Shown here one piece after another: positions 10,881 to 21,560 of a DNA stretch of 64,000 bases. The notes beneath the pieces are model-generated. The model had not been told where the DNA came from, searched no databases, and saw only the letters and a list, made by a program, of their open reading frames with translations. The stretch's first letter is position 1; every line of letters begins with the position of its first letter. A program made the position numbers and the translations under genes. Source of the stretch: Chamaea fasciata (taxonomy: Eukaryota; Chordata; Aves; Passeriformes; Sylviidae); contig JARCOQ010000008.1 in assembly GCA_029207755.1 (NCBI GenBank), positions 30,478,521-30,542,520 of the forward strand, written 5' to 3'.

Positions 10881-13800
10881 GAAGCAAAAGGCACAATTAT
10901 TACCAGCTCCAGGGAAAGCACAACTCAGATGCCTTCTTTAAATAGTGGCCCATGTTCCCAAGCAGCTCAAATCTGTCAGCAGCCTTTCCTCAGCCTTCCC
11001 TTCTTCTTCTCTCCCTGATCTGCTGTGATAAGAAAATGTTCACGACAGATTTTATCATAAAGGGTAGAGATTTACGCATCTGCAGGTTTCACAGCTGCAG
11101 GGCAGGCATCTTGGTGCAAAAGCAGCTCCAGCTATATTCAACACATGAGTGCTTTTCACAAAGAAGTGGGAGCCTTTCCCCAGAAGGAGGAAATCAGCAT
11201 CTTAAATTTACCAACACTACCTCAGCAGCACGATAGCACCACACACTTTCTCTTAAGGTGCTGAGCACGAATTCAGGCACTCTCAAATCATTAAAGCTAA
11301 TTTGTATGGCTGATGGTGAAGGGCAAGAGAAGATTCAGCCCCACAAAGCTTGGCCTGCTGACGCAGCTCCATGGAGCTCCAAGGCCAGCTGTAAGCAGAC
11401 TTGGTAAATCAGCTTCTGTTACGGGATAAAAACATCTGCTGGAAACCTGATGTCCCTAATAACTCACAATTCCCATACTGTATTTATTGGCATTCATAGT
11501 CTATTTTTGACTTTATTTTTTTTTCCCTATCAAAGAGCTGCAATCAATATAGCACCATTTCAGTCATATGCTTTTGAGAAGGCTTGTGTCCAGAGACACA
11601 AACCGTGACTGGTGCATTGCTTGAGGAGCTCAGTGCAGTGTTTTTCACCAGTGCAAGAAAAGCCTGGAGTGTGTGCCAGGAATGGCTTCACACCAACTTC
11701 TCCTGAGGGGCACCACAGCACAGAGAGGTACAGTGAAACAGCAGGAGGAATTAGGATAAAAGGCCATTTCTTCGCTGCTGCCGTGGAGGTTTTTACTCTG
11801 GTGTGATGGAGGAGTGGGACAGCTGAGGGAGTGGCAGGGAGAGGCGGGTGACAGGAATTTCTGGGCATCATACTTATCTGGAGGAAAACACTGACGGGAC
11901 AGGATCTGCCAGCCTGTCACCAAGAGCTCTGCAATGCTCTTTGCCAAGGCACAAGGCAGAATATTTGAATTCACCCAGGATTAGGTACAGACCCGTGGTT
12001 CTAAATGTCAATTTTGTGCTGGTACTTTCTATTATATTTTGTGAGTGCCTGCAATAAAACACTGGCAGGAAAAACATTTGGATAATTGAATATGAAAGCA
12101 AATGATACCACTTTTTAACACGAAGTGAAATACCGAGTCCCTTCTGACTAAAGAGTTGAAAAGGGCAAAAGTTTGATAGTTCTGCTCCATTCATGCCTGC
12201 AAATCAGCAATTAAGGGATCATAATAAAGTACAGAAAAATAAGTTATTTCTAAGTTGCCTCTTAAATTACTCCAATTTGTGTCAGCAAAGACATCTAAAA
12301 TAGAGGTTTGAAAGCATGAGAGCAACAGTATTACAGCAACCATGCAGTGTGCATTCCAAAGAAATGACAAAGCCTTGCTGCAGCATTTGACACCACAAAA
12401 ATACCCTGGGAAAGGAGAGAGGTTCAGTGAGCAGAGCAACAGACAATATGAAGTGATCCAGTAAAGCAACCAATTGATCTCTATCAATTCCACTTTTTCC
12501 TCTCTCTGTGTGTTTCCTCCATAGCAGCTCACAACACTAATCAGACAGAGGGGCATTGATAAGCAAAGGTTGATGACAAACAAGGGAAAATAATGTATTA
12601 GACACATAGAGATTAAAGGGAATCAACAGTCTAAGTGTAAAATAATAATGTGTGTTCATGTGTATTCCAGTGTGAATGCATGTGCGTGTATTAAAAAAGA
12701 AATCCATTATTGATTCTTTAATATTACATTTGTAAAAAAAAAAATGAATTGATCATGGCTGTACCTAAGTATTTGGATTGTTAATTCAGAATCTAAAAAA
12801 CACAGTATCTATAAAAGTATAACTCTTGCCTTGACAAAACTGTTGAGAATTAATTGGCATTTATGGAAGAAAAGAGTTTTAGATGATAGGAGAATCATTT
12901 AATTTAGATCCAGTCAATGAGAAGACAAGGAGAGGAAAGCTCAAGGTAGCTAGTGCTGGTGAAAGTTTGTTTTATTTTCGTGAAGAACCATACAGGGTGC
13001 CTGCCATGCATTAACCTGTTTGGATGAAGATTCACAGCAGGTTGCTTCAGTATACTGGTGTCCTCTGCAAATCATCTGGACAGCTGGGACCATGAAATTT
13101 ACCCAGATCCAAAAAAAGTTGACCCTCACCAAACCTCGGTGCCCTCTAAGGCCATATGTGCAGACCACTTCACATTTTGCACTTGTTTTGTCACTATGGA
13201 ATGACAAAAATGCTCTTGTCAAGTGGACATGAGATTTTCAGGTCCTTCCACACAGAAAACATGTCAGCAGAACTTGTCAGATGTTTTTTAACTACAGCAT
13301 TATAGACACATTTTCCCTTTGTTTTTAATGTCATCTTCTGTACCATGAAATAAATAAAGAAAGAAAAGACAAAAGCCTGTTTGACTCAATTTTGTGCTTC
13401 TGAACCAAGTGTAATCCCATCAGTTTGGTTCCATCATTTGTAGTAAACTATTCACTAATCTAAGACAGGTGCCCCTGGGTGTTAACATTTAGTCTCCTAG
13501 TAGAAAAGTGGGTGCAAAGTTAAACCACATGTTCTACTTATAAATAAGTGAGGTGTGATTAGGCAAAGTCTTTAAAACACGGGCTCAGACACACACACAT
13601 GCACAGAGAGTTTGCAGGGAAAAGATGCTGACACTTGCAGGCTGTGTTGTGCAGTTATGGTCTGGACTTAACTCTTTGCCAGGTGGATCACTCTGCAGAA
13701 ATCTGAGGGGCAGAAGGTTATGTTGAGCTCATTACTGTGGACAGCTTTTAAAACAAAAGCGATAATATGGACATTCCTGGGATGATGTGTTTCATTAATA

Positions 13801-14599
13801 TTTGCCCACTGCTAGGCTGTGTGAAGAGCTTTGCTTATAGGAAACTTTGCAGCTTCTTAGACTGTTATCTGTACAAAAAGTAGATAAACATGTCCATTTA
13901 AAAATATGTGTAAAATTGCTTTTATTTTAATGAGCAACTTCCCATCAGCTGAACTTTACTTTTATTGAGAGGAGGAAAAAGTCTAGAAAAAGTCCACCAA
14001 TTCTGTAAAAATTGCTTTTAATGTCATTTCAGGTGTAAATGAATGCCTAAAACCTGGAGCAAAGGCTGCAGCAACTCAGCAATTCAAGAAATGTGCTCAC
14101 TGTATACTGCCTTTTGTGCAAAATGATTGTCAAAGGCTTCCAGTTCTGATTTCTGCTTTATTTTCTCAGGAGGATTAAGGCTGTTACTGTGTGGGTGGGT
14201 TACAGAGCAGTTGAGACTCCTGGCCAACAAGTCACAGTGCAGCAACTTCCAGGAACCTGCTTCCAAAATACAGGAGAGACAGAAAACTCTTCTTGGCTTT
14301 GAATTAATTATTGAATATGGTCTGACATTATTTGAAGAAGCAAAGCACAGGAAACAGAATCAATTACTTCTGTATGAATGCATTTGAGGCTCAAGTTGCA
14401 AATGTTAGGGAAGAAGTTTTTTTTTTTAAAAATTGAAAACAGTTATTGCAGTATTGCTGGTAGCTTTAAAGTCTGAACCATCATAGATCTAAATGTCTTC
14501 AAACGCTGGCAAAAGAGCAATGGAAAATTAATGATGCAGTATTTCAACAGAGATGTTCCCATCATCCGTTATTTGAGGATCACAGCATTCCAGAGAAAT

Positions 14600-14695
14600 G
14601 AATAGCTTATCCCCATTTTACAGACAGCCAGACAGGGAATTTCCGTGGCTCACCTACAGCCACTCAGCCTCATGGTGACACCGCTGTGAGTAGAG
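14600..14695 (+). repeat. MIR/core-SINE remnant
   Basis: The run ttatccccattttacagaca, then gccagacagggaatttccgtggc, then tcacctacagccactcagcc follows the MIR consensus core, 'ttatccccattttacagatgaggaaactgaggcacagagaggttaagtgact...aggtcacacagc', in order and in the sense orientation. The closing tgtgagtagagcagctt parallels 'agtggcagagc'. Divergence is heavy, as expected for a copy dating to the early amniotes. The tRNA-related head is not visible. Confidence 0.6.
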
Positions 14696-15746
14696 CAGCT
14701 TCATATCTGCTTTCATGTCTACTTATACCAATTCTAGGCACACAAGGAGCTATTGCAGCATATCATAGGCTTTCCAGTGCTGAATTACTTGCATCTGTGC
14801 TTGAAGCCTTGTTTCAGAATAAAGCTATTAAAATTTAAATATTCCCTCACCCTACAAAATTGAATACTAAAACTATACTCTTTAGGTGTAAAGAGAAAAT
14901 TCACTTGTTTTTGAACTCAACACACACTCTTATAATGTCTTATTACAAACAAGAGAGAGTTTGATCTAGGAAGGGAGATGAAGTTGTTTTTTTATCAGTA
15001 GTGAATATAAATATCCTTTAGGAATAACTAAGATACTAAAAAAAGGAAGATTTTAATGATACTATACCGGATGTAGCGTGTCAGTAATATGCTTCTGGAA
15101 AGCCTTACAGATGATGTAGGAGGCAAAATAAAATGGTTAAATCAAAATCGTGAAACAAAAATTGACTAAAACTGATCTTTTCCAGAATTAATTTTCATTG
15201 GATATTGAAAACATATTTTCTTTTGCTTCAAATCTGAGAAGCACCTACTGGAAAGTTGAGCTATCTCATGAAATTCAAATGTAGTCATCACTACTTGTCC
15301 ATCCTCACTAAGTACACCTAAGACCTTGGAGCACAGGCGCACCTCTGCTTGCCAAAAGAAATATTTCTCCCTCCCTAAATGAGGAGACTGCAGTGCTCTG
15401 CACTTCAGATTATTGCCACCTCCCTGCACTGTGCTGAAAAGGAGTTGGAGTGGACCACAAGGCTCTGTGAGAGAGAGAAATTAATTCCAAGAGCGTAAAT
15501 GAAGCCTAAACGAGACCTATGAAATATGTATCTATTACAGATGGGTGGGTTTTTTTTCCAGTGCAGTTTTGGATTTTCACCCCTCTCCTCCTCCTATCAC
15601 ATGTTGCTTGTTTTAGTGGTTGGCAGGAGGGAGGGGGAGAGGAACTAGCAACATGTGTGCCTATCATCACCCTGACCACTGCGCTTGTACATCTAACTCG
15701 CTCCCCTGTGCTTTGTCTGCTTTCTGTCTTTATCCTGCTCCATCCT

Positions 15747-15761
15747 GTGAGCGCTCACGTG
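15747..15761. promoter_or_regulatory. Palindrome gtgagcgctcac overlapping a CACGTG E-box
   Basis: A perfect 12-bp palindrome at 15747-15758 overlaps a CACGTG site at 15756-15761. CACGTG is the classic E-box bound by bHLH-zip factors such as the MYC/MAX and USF group. Several other CpGs lie nearby. The site is seen directly; function is not shown. Confidence 0.3.
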
Positions 15762-16222
15762 CCTGTGAGCTCTGCCCAGGCTGACTTCAGCTGCAGAGGA
15801 AAACTGCAGACACTGTGCTCACAACATGGAACCCTCTCACTCTGCCCCTCGGAGAGGTTTGTCCTGCCATTGGTCTGGTGCGAGATGAGCGGAGACTAAA
15901 GCATTCTCCTCCCTCCTTCATCCAAACCCAGCAAACCAGCGGCTCTTCCTTCTGGCACATCAGTACAAGAGATACCTCTCCTAAAACACAGATAGAGCAG
16001 AAGGAAAGAAGAAGAAAACATAGGAAAGAGCAGGGTTGGAAGATAGATTCTGCCTCTTTGTAGATTTCTTTTCCATTGATGAAAAGTGGGGTGGGGGAGG
16101 TGTCAAAGTGACTGGTGGCTGTCCTGGGGATCAGGCTGCCAGCTGTGCGGGAGACACCCACATCAAATCTTCTCTCTCCTATCTTGGCCTCAAGAGTCAA
16201 GTGAGCTCCAGGAATTTTTGTT

Positions 16223-16258
<36 letters not shown>

Positions 16259-16263
16259 AAAAA
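16223..16263. repeat. A-rich low-complexity tract
   Basis: Runs of 17, 12 and 10 A are separated by single G bases. Avian CR1 elements do not end in poly(A), so this is more likely a microsatellite than a retroposon tail. Confidence 0.9.
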
Positions 16264-16706
16264 GCATCTTACTGTGCAACACCACACAACAAGATGGATC
16301 CATGAAACAACACAAGAAATGTTAAAATGAAAGCAATTATCTGTTTCACCGAGGCTAAACTGATAGAATCCTCTCTTGCATTCTAATTTAGTAAAAACCA
16401 TCTGCTGGTACAGACTGTACCAAGGTGCCCATATTAAACTGGCCATGGATCAGTAATGGGCAGGTCCTCTAAAAGTCACTTTAAATGTACAATTCACATG
16501 TTCTGAGGATGTTTCCACTGAGGATGAAGAGGCCTTTTCTTAAGCAATGCTATTAATTGTTGTGGTTACTATAACATTCCAATAGATCTTATTAGTAATA
16601 AAAAAGAAATGGGTGTTTATCTAAGTATTTAATCAAAATAAGTGAAAATAAATGTGAGAAAAATGACTGCTGGAAAAACAAAAGCTAAGTCAAAAGTTTT
16701 CAGTTT

Positions 16707-16731
16707 TTAATTTTTATTATTAAAAAAAAAG

Positions 16732-16762
<31 letters not shown>

Positions 16763-17006
16763 AAAAAGAATACTGGTTTAGATAACTATTAACAAAGTCC
16801 TGGTTCCCTGGCCTGATTTTTCTTTCTTCTAATGATCTACAAATATTATCAAGGTACACACCAGCACCTTCCATGAGACGAATTGGGAGATCTTTCCTGG
16901 TAAGTTCATCAAGAATGATGATCGTCAGCTGACCAGATGTCTGATTCACAACAGAGAATATAAGAATATCTGTGCTACGTGGGGCTGGGTTACTTATTTG
17001 ACACAC
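16707..17006 (-). other. Unassigned open frame, possible decayed exon
   Basis: About 75 codons with a protein-like composition read on the minus strand, containing the words NQTSGQLTIIILDELT and GAGVYLDNICRSLEERK. The frame then degenerates into a run of Phe encoded by the adjacent A-rich tract. A possible acceptor (tagcacag) precedes the informative part at plus position 16970, but its pyrimidine tract is poor and no good donor is found. I do not recognise the family. It could be a decayed retrocopy, an isolated exon or chance; a protein search of these residues would settle it. Confidence 0.15.
16735..16768. repeat. (AAAAC)n microsatellite
   Basis: Five AAAAC units are followed by an A-run. 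The tract is embedded in A-rich sequence next to the 16707-17006 open frame. Confidence 0.9.
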
Positions 17007-19069
17007 ATTTCAGCAAATCCTACACAAGCTGTATGCACAGGAACAAAAGGCCTGGATCACCAACAGAAAAACTCAAAGAATGCAGGTTCACTGGAAAAGT
17101 CTTTCAAGAAATGGAAAATAATTTATTTTCCAGAATATAAACTGTAAGTGCAGAAACATAGCTAAGATGTCAGCATGGTTACTGGATAGAGAGGGTGAAA
17201 AGAGGTGGAGTTGGAATTACTCCATAGGGCAATCATGTGGGGGACCTACCTCCACAGGAATCAATGAGGCACTTGTGGATGTCTACCTTGATGTGCTCCA
17301 TGAGTTTTGTCTCTGAAACCCTCAGGAGCTGAATTAAGTGCAGAGTGAACACACAGGACCATGGAGAGTTTAGAAGAGAAGCAGAGGACTCATCATCCCA
17401 GCCGTTCTTGAAATTAGACCACAGATATTTTATTACCTGAGAGACTGAAACTCAAGCGTAACACATGCAGCCATCCTGGCTGTGTACAAGCCCAGATAGA
17501 AAAACAAAGCTGACTGAAGGGTTCAACCAGTGAGGGCTAACATTTATGCCCGGTTAGCAAACTGCTGGCAGATGTCAAGAAGAAACATGAGTGTATCTTT
17601 AAATGAAAACCAAATAGACTGATGGGGGCTGCCATCATGTTTGTGAGGAACCCTCCTTGCTGAGCTCAGGCTGAAGCATTTTGACTTCCACAGCCCACAG
17701 CCAAAAGCACAGGGTTCTGATGCCATAGCTTTTACACAAAGACCCTATTCCTATAGCACTATAAATGCAAATGATTGTGAAAGGATACTCAGCGAGGTTC
17801 AGTAATAATTCAAATCACAAATCCTTTTGCCATGCAACTCATATAATATGATATTTTTTATGGAAGCCCTTCTGCCCCTCCAGAAGGCATTAAATTGTTA
17901 TTCATATTTCAGATTAAAAAATTCAGGAAGAGTATTAAAAGACAGGCAGTGATAGCAAGATAGATTCAAGGCATGGGTATACGCCTCATGACTGCTATAG
18001 CAAGTGCTCCTGCTCTAGAAATATGAAAAGGAAGTCAACTGAACAGCATGAAAATGGAAGTAAACATGGAATTAAAGAGATCAATCTCCAGAAGTACAAT
18101 AGCATTTTTAAAGGAAGGGTGTGTAATTTGAACAAACACAGCTGAGGGCAAGAATTAGCACCATATGCATAATCACATAAATCAAGATAAATAAGATTGG
18201 TAGAATTACACATGATTCTTGTTTGCTCTGAAGAACAGTGAAATAGATAAACAAGGATGTCTCAGGCTTAGCAGGAATTGCTATGCTGAGTGGCAGCCTT
18301 GGTAGGCTGCTAGTGGTTTTTAAATGCATTACTAAAGAAAATAATCATGGTACAAGAATCACAGCTACTGAAACTCGGGCTACAGAGCTCCACTGATAGC
18401 CAGCAACATATGCAGGTGCAAGGGGAGGCATGTTACTCTTAAACAGCTCATTCATTTTAAGTCTCAGTTCATTTGCCACTGAAAATATGAAAGCAGTACA
18501 CTGGAGAAAAAAAAATTCTGTTAATGTGTGCATACCAGCTCTCCAACGAGCAGTCATATTTTAAAAGCTTATTCATGTAGTTGTAAAGGTGGCGAAGTTT
18601 TGTTTTGGGTCCTTCACTGGCATAAAGTAATGTGGTTTGATTTTTTTATGTGCAGGTTAATTTATTCCTAAAATAAGTGTATTTTTATGCTGCTCTCGAT
18701 CCTGAATTTGACCTAATGAACCCAGAAGCATTAGAAAAACCCAAAGTGAGATCAGTCATTAATATTAAAATGCAGAGTCCAGCAAATTCAGAAAGAAGCT
18801 GATATATTCAGAAATGATACTCTGCCACGGAGGAGGAACTGAGCCTCTCGGATAAAGTGTGCTGGGGCTCTGGGCCATCGTTGTGAGCATTGTGGTGCAA
18901 CAGGAGCAGGTCTGCAGAGAGCAACACTTGGTTGTCAGTGAACACCAGGTGACTGAAAGGTTTGTTTGTTTACCATTTCTGTGAGCTGAATGTCCACCAC
19001 CAGTGTACAGTACACACAGGGCTGTAACTGCCATTAATGATTGGAGCCCTCCAGCTCAGCTCCTCCCAG

Positions 19070-19124
19070 AAGAATTCCAGTTTATGTCCTCAGGGCTGCT
19101 CCAGGCTGACCTGAAGCACAGGAG
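19070..19124 (+). other. Candidate 55-nt cassette exon by splice signals
   Basis: A pyrimidine-rich stretch ending in tcctcccag (AG at 19068-19069) is followed 55 bases later by a full consensus donor, GGAG followed by GTGAGT (GT at 19125-19126). One of the three frames is open across the interval; the other two contain stops. No family is recognised and no flanking exon is visible. It is reported because both sites are close to consensus. Confidence 0.15.
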
Positions 19125-19923
19125 GTGAGTACAACCAGGTTTACTTCCAACACATGCTCTGGGAATACTGAAGAGAGGAGCAGTCCTGTGAGCATACTGA
19201 ACCACTAAACAGAAAACAAGGTCTGCAAGTTTTTCTTTGAAGCTCCAGATTCATTTCTTTCACTCAGGAGTTATGGATAATGGACAATTGGAAAGATTGT
19301 TCCTACCATCTAGGTAGGAACGTTATAATAATGTCTCTTCCATGTGGCTAATGAGAAAAGGCATATGAAAAGATGTGTAAAGCATGAGTTAAGGGCAAGA
19401 CACTGTTGACACAGATAAATCTGAACTGATTTGGCTTTGGTTAGGTCTCCTCCAGCTGTCACAGAACAGCTGCTCTTTAGCATGACTGTATTTTCTACTT
19501 TTTTTTCAAGTGTGATACCATTAGCTCAGAAATTTTTCTATTATTCTAGAAAAACACAGGTCTCACACTCATTAATGAAATTTCTGGGACTTTTTAAGGC
19601 TACAGTTGACTCTTCTGAAGGAACTGCCTCCAGCATTATTAAATGCTTTCTTGCACCCTGGTGTCTTTGATAGGAATCAAGACATTGTTCCTGTGAAGTT
19701 AAACCAAGAAACTTTGATTTTGTCACCTTTAGCAGTTTTCAGAGGTCAACTGCTCCAGGCTACAGTGCAAGGGCCACCTTGCAGCTCTGTGCTGGGGTTG
19801 GAGGAGGCTGGGCTTGGTACAGCAGAGCTCACTCCGTGTCTCACTTCCTCTGCAATTGTCAGGAATAAAAAGAAAAAAGGAAAGAAAAGACACAGGAGTG
19901 CAGAGATAAGAGGCAGAGCTCAG

Positions 19924-19973
19924 CTTTTCTTTGATCTCCTTCTCTGTTGCAGGCAGAGGAGATCAAAGAAAAG
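19924..19973. repeat. Perfect 16-bp inverted repeat, hairpin
   Basis: The left arm cttttctttgatctcc (19924-19939) is exactly complementary to ggagatcaaagaaaag (19958-19973), with one more T-A pair inward and a loop of about 16 bases. Transcribed on either strand it would form a stable stem. The stem is shorter than a typical microRNA precursor and I do not recognise a known mature microRNA in it. Confidence 0.85.
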
Positions 19974-20238
19974 AGGCATAACAGAAAGCACGTGAGACGG
20001 GCATGTCTGTGAGAGGCTGTCACTTGGAGCGCCTTGGCTCTGACTTTGGGAGTGTGGCTGCTTGTGAACACCACGTCTCCTTGAGTGGGAGCTGCAGCAG
20101 CTGGGACAGAGGGCAGGGGACTTATTTTCACCCAGAGAGCACAGGGAGTGCAGCAACCTTTCCTCCAGCCAACCTGGCAGCTCACCAGTGGGCACCGGGA
20201 GCGAGCGCGACCTTTGCTGCGTGGCTGTGACGGAATCA

Positions 20239-20275
20239 GGCTCGATTTACACCAGCATAATTCAGCTCAGGACCA
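20239..20275. repeat. Half of a palindromic MITE-like relic (gatttacaccagc arm)
   Basis: The sequence gctcgatttacaccagcata followed by attcagctcaggacca resembles the right arm of amniote palindromes ending 'gatttacaccagctgaggatctggccc'. The opposite arm is not evident. Related arms are seen at 26341-26370 and 59626-59695, which supports a shared origin. Confidence 0.45.
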
Positions 20276-20787
20276 CTCTTGGAAGGTCTTTCTGGAATGG
20301 AAATATCCTTCCTTTGTACTGGAAAAGCAACAAAACTCCAATGTCGATGCTATAACTTTTCTCTGGCTTGCCAAAGTCGGGTGGAAATGGCAATAGGGTG
20401 TTTTTTTACCAGTTTACCTGCAAAAAACACTGAAAGCTTCTGCTTGTGACAGCCACGGATCACACCTCATTCTACCCTTGAACGACACAATTATGACAGA
20501 AAAGTCTGCTGTGCAGGCTTAAGAGGGAAAATGTGGTTCCATTTTATCACATTGGAGTTTTCTCATTAAACTTATTTGGACTGGGATTAGGCTATTAGAG
20601 AAAATTTAACCCCAAATGATTGGAATGGAGAGAAAACCAAATTAAAATATTCTCATATGCTACAAAGGAAACAGCCCCCAAAGAAATTATAGAAAATATA
20701 AAAATGTATAGATTTATAGGGGGGAAAGAGGTAAAATTGTAGAAGAATTCAAAAAGATATCCTAGCTGAAATAGCACAACCTGAAGC

Positions 20788-20805
20788 AAAAAAAAAAAAA
20801 AAAAA
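20788..20805. repeat. A18 homopolymer
   Basis: An uninterrupted run of 18 A, followed by further A-rich sequence to about 20830. Confidence 0.9.
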
Positions 20806-21376
20806 GGCAAAAAAGAAAAAGATAAAAAATATTTGAAGTACTTTCTGTACTCAAATAATGCTTCTTTTATTGTGAGGACCTGCACTATTAATGTATAATA
20901 ATCCATAAATTAGAGTCAAAAGGCTTGTTTTAAGGTTGTACAACTTAGATTTTAACAAGAGACTCTTGCTACGTATAAATAAGCTTCAAGGGGAAAATGA
21001 TGTCACTGTACCTGAGTTAAATATATATGTTTATTTATAATGAATATATAAGTAGTCAGTATGGGCTTTCTTTGCATCCTTGGCTCTTAAGTATTTTTAT
21101 GACTCCAGAATCCTTGGTTATTTAGTACCTTTTGCTTTTAATTGGATTAGCTCTTTTTAACTCCCTTTGTTTCCCCTCAAACTTTGTTTTGCCTTGAATT
21201 TTCTAGCTTTTTGAAGATGCTGAGTCCTCTTTAGCAGTGGTTGATAGGAAGGGGATGAAAAACTAAGAGAGTTCTGTAGACACAGACAGCCTACGGTTGG
21301 GGTGGCAGAGTAGTCTGGGAGCAGTCAGGAGCCCCCAGGGATGGGTCCACCAGGCATTTATTGCTTCACTTGTGCC

Positions 21377-21560
21377 TCCTCCTTCCCCAACACCTAGAGC
21401 TATCACTCTCCTCCTTTCCATATCTCTCTGTTTCCTTTTGATGACTCCTCTTTTCCTTCCTTCACTTTCTTTGCTCCTTCTCAACTCTTCATTGTTTCTT
21501 GTCTCTAACCTGTTTTTATCTCACACCTTCTTGTGGTTTCTCCACAAACGCTCCCATCTT
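21377..21560 (+). repeat. Pyrimidine-rich low-complexity tract
   Basis: The plus strand is dominated by C and T over about 180 bases, interrupted only sparsely by purines. Such strand-asymmetric tracts can be triplex-prone when long and mirror-symmetric, but this one is too interrupted to predict that. Confidence 0.6.

Larger units (their letters stand above)
9420..14555. other. Gene-free stretch
   Basis: No gene is recognised. The stretch contains a possible palindromic-relic fragment near 10645-10692 and a cluster of homeodomain and octamer-like sites at 10730-10880. It also has ordinary TG-rich scraps at 12650-12690 and a short CA run near 13590. Open frames of 60-140 codons on both strands overlap and show no family features. 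Confidence 0.6.
14700..19065. other. Gene-free stretch with A-rich tracts
   Basis: No convincing gene is present. It contains A-rich blocks at 16223-16263 and 16735-16768 and an unassigned open frame on the minus strand (16707-17006). It also contains a pyrimidine-rich patch at about 15570-15800 with a 12-bp palindrome. A 219-codon minus-strand frame at 15787-16446 is held open by the poly-A tract, which reads as phenylalanine, and is not believable. Confidence 0.6.

Noticed and set aside
11550..11560. miR-29 seed-like word tagcaccattt
   Set aside because: The match ends after 11 bases and no precursor hairpin is evident.
15787..16446. 219-codon minus-strand open frame, longest in the window
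   Set aside because: Its middle is a run of phenylalanine encoded by the A-rich tract at 16223-16263, which cannot create stops in that frame; no family signature on either side.
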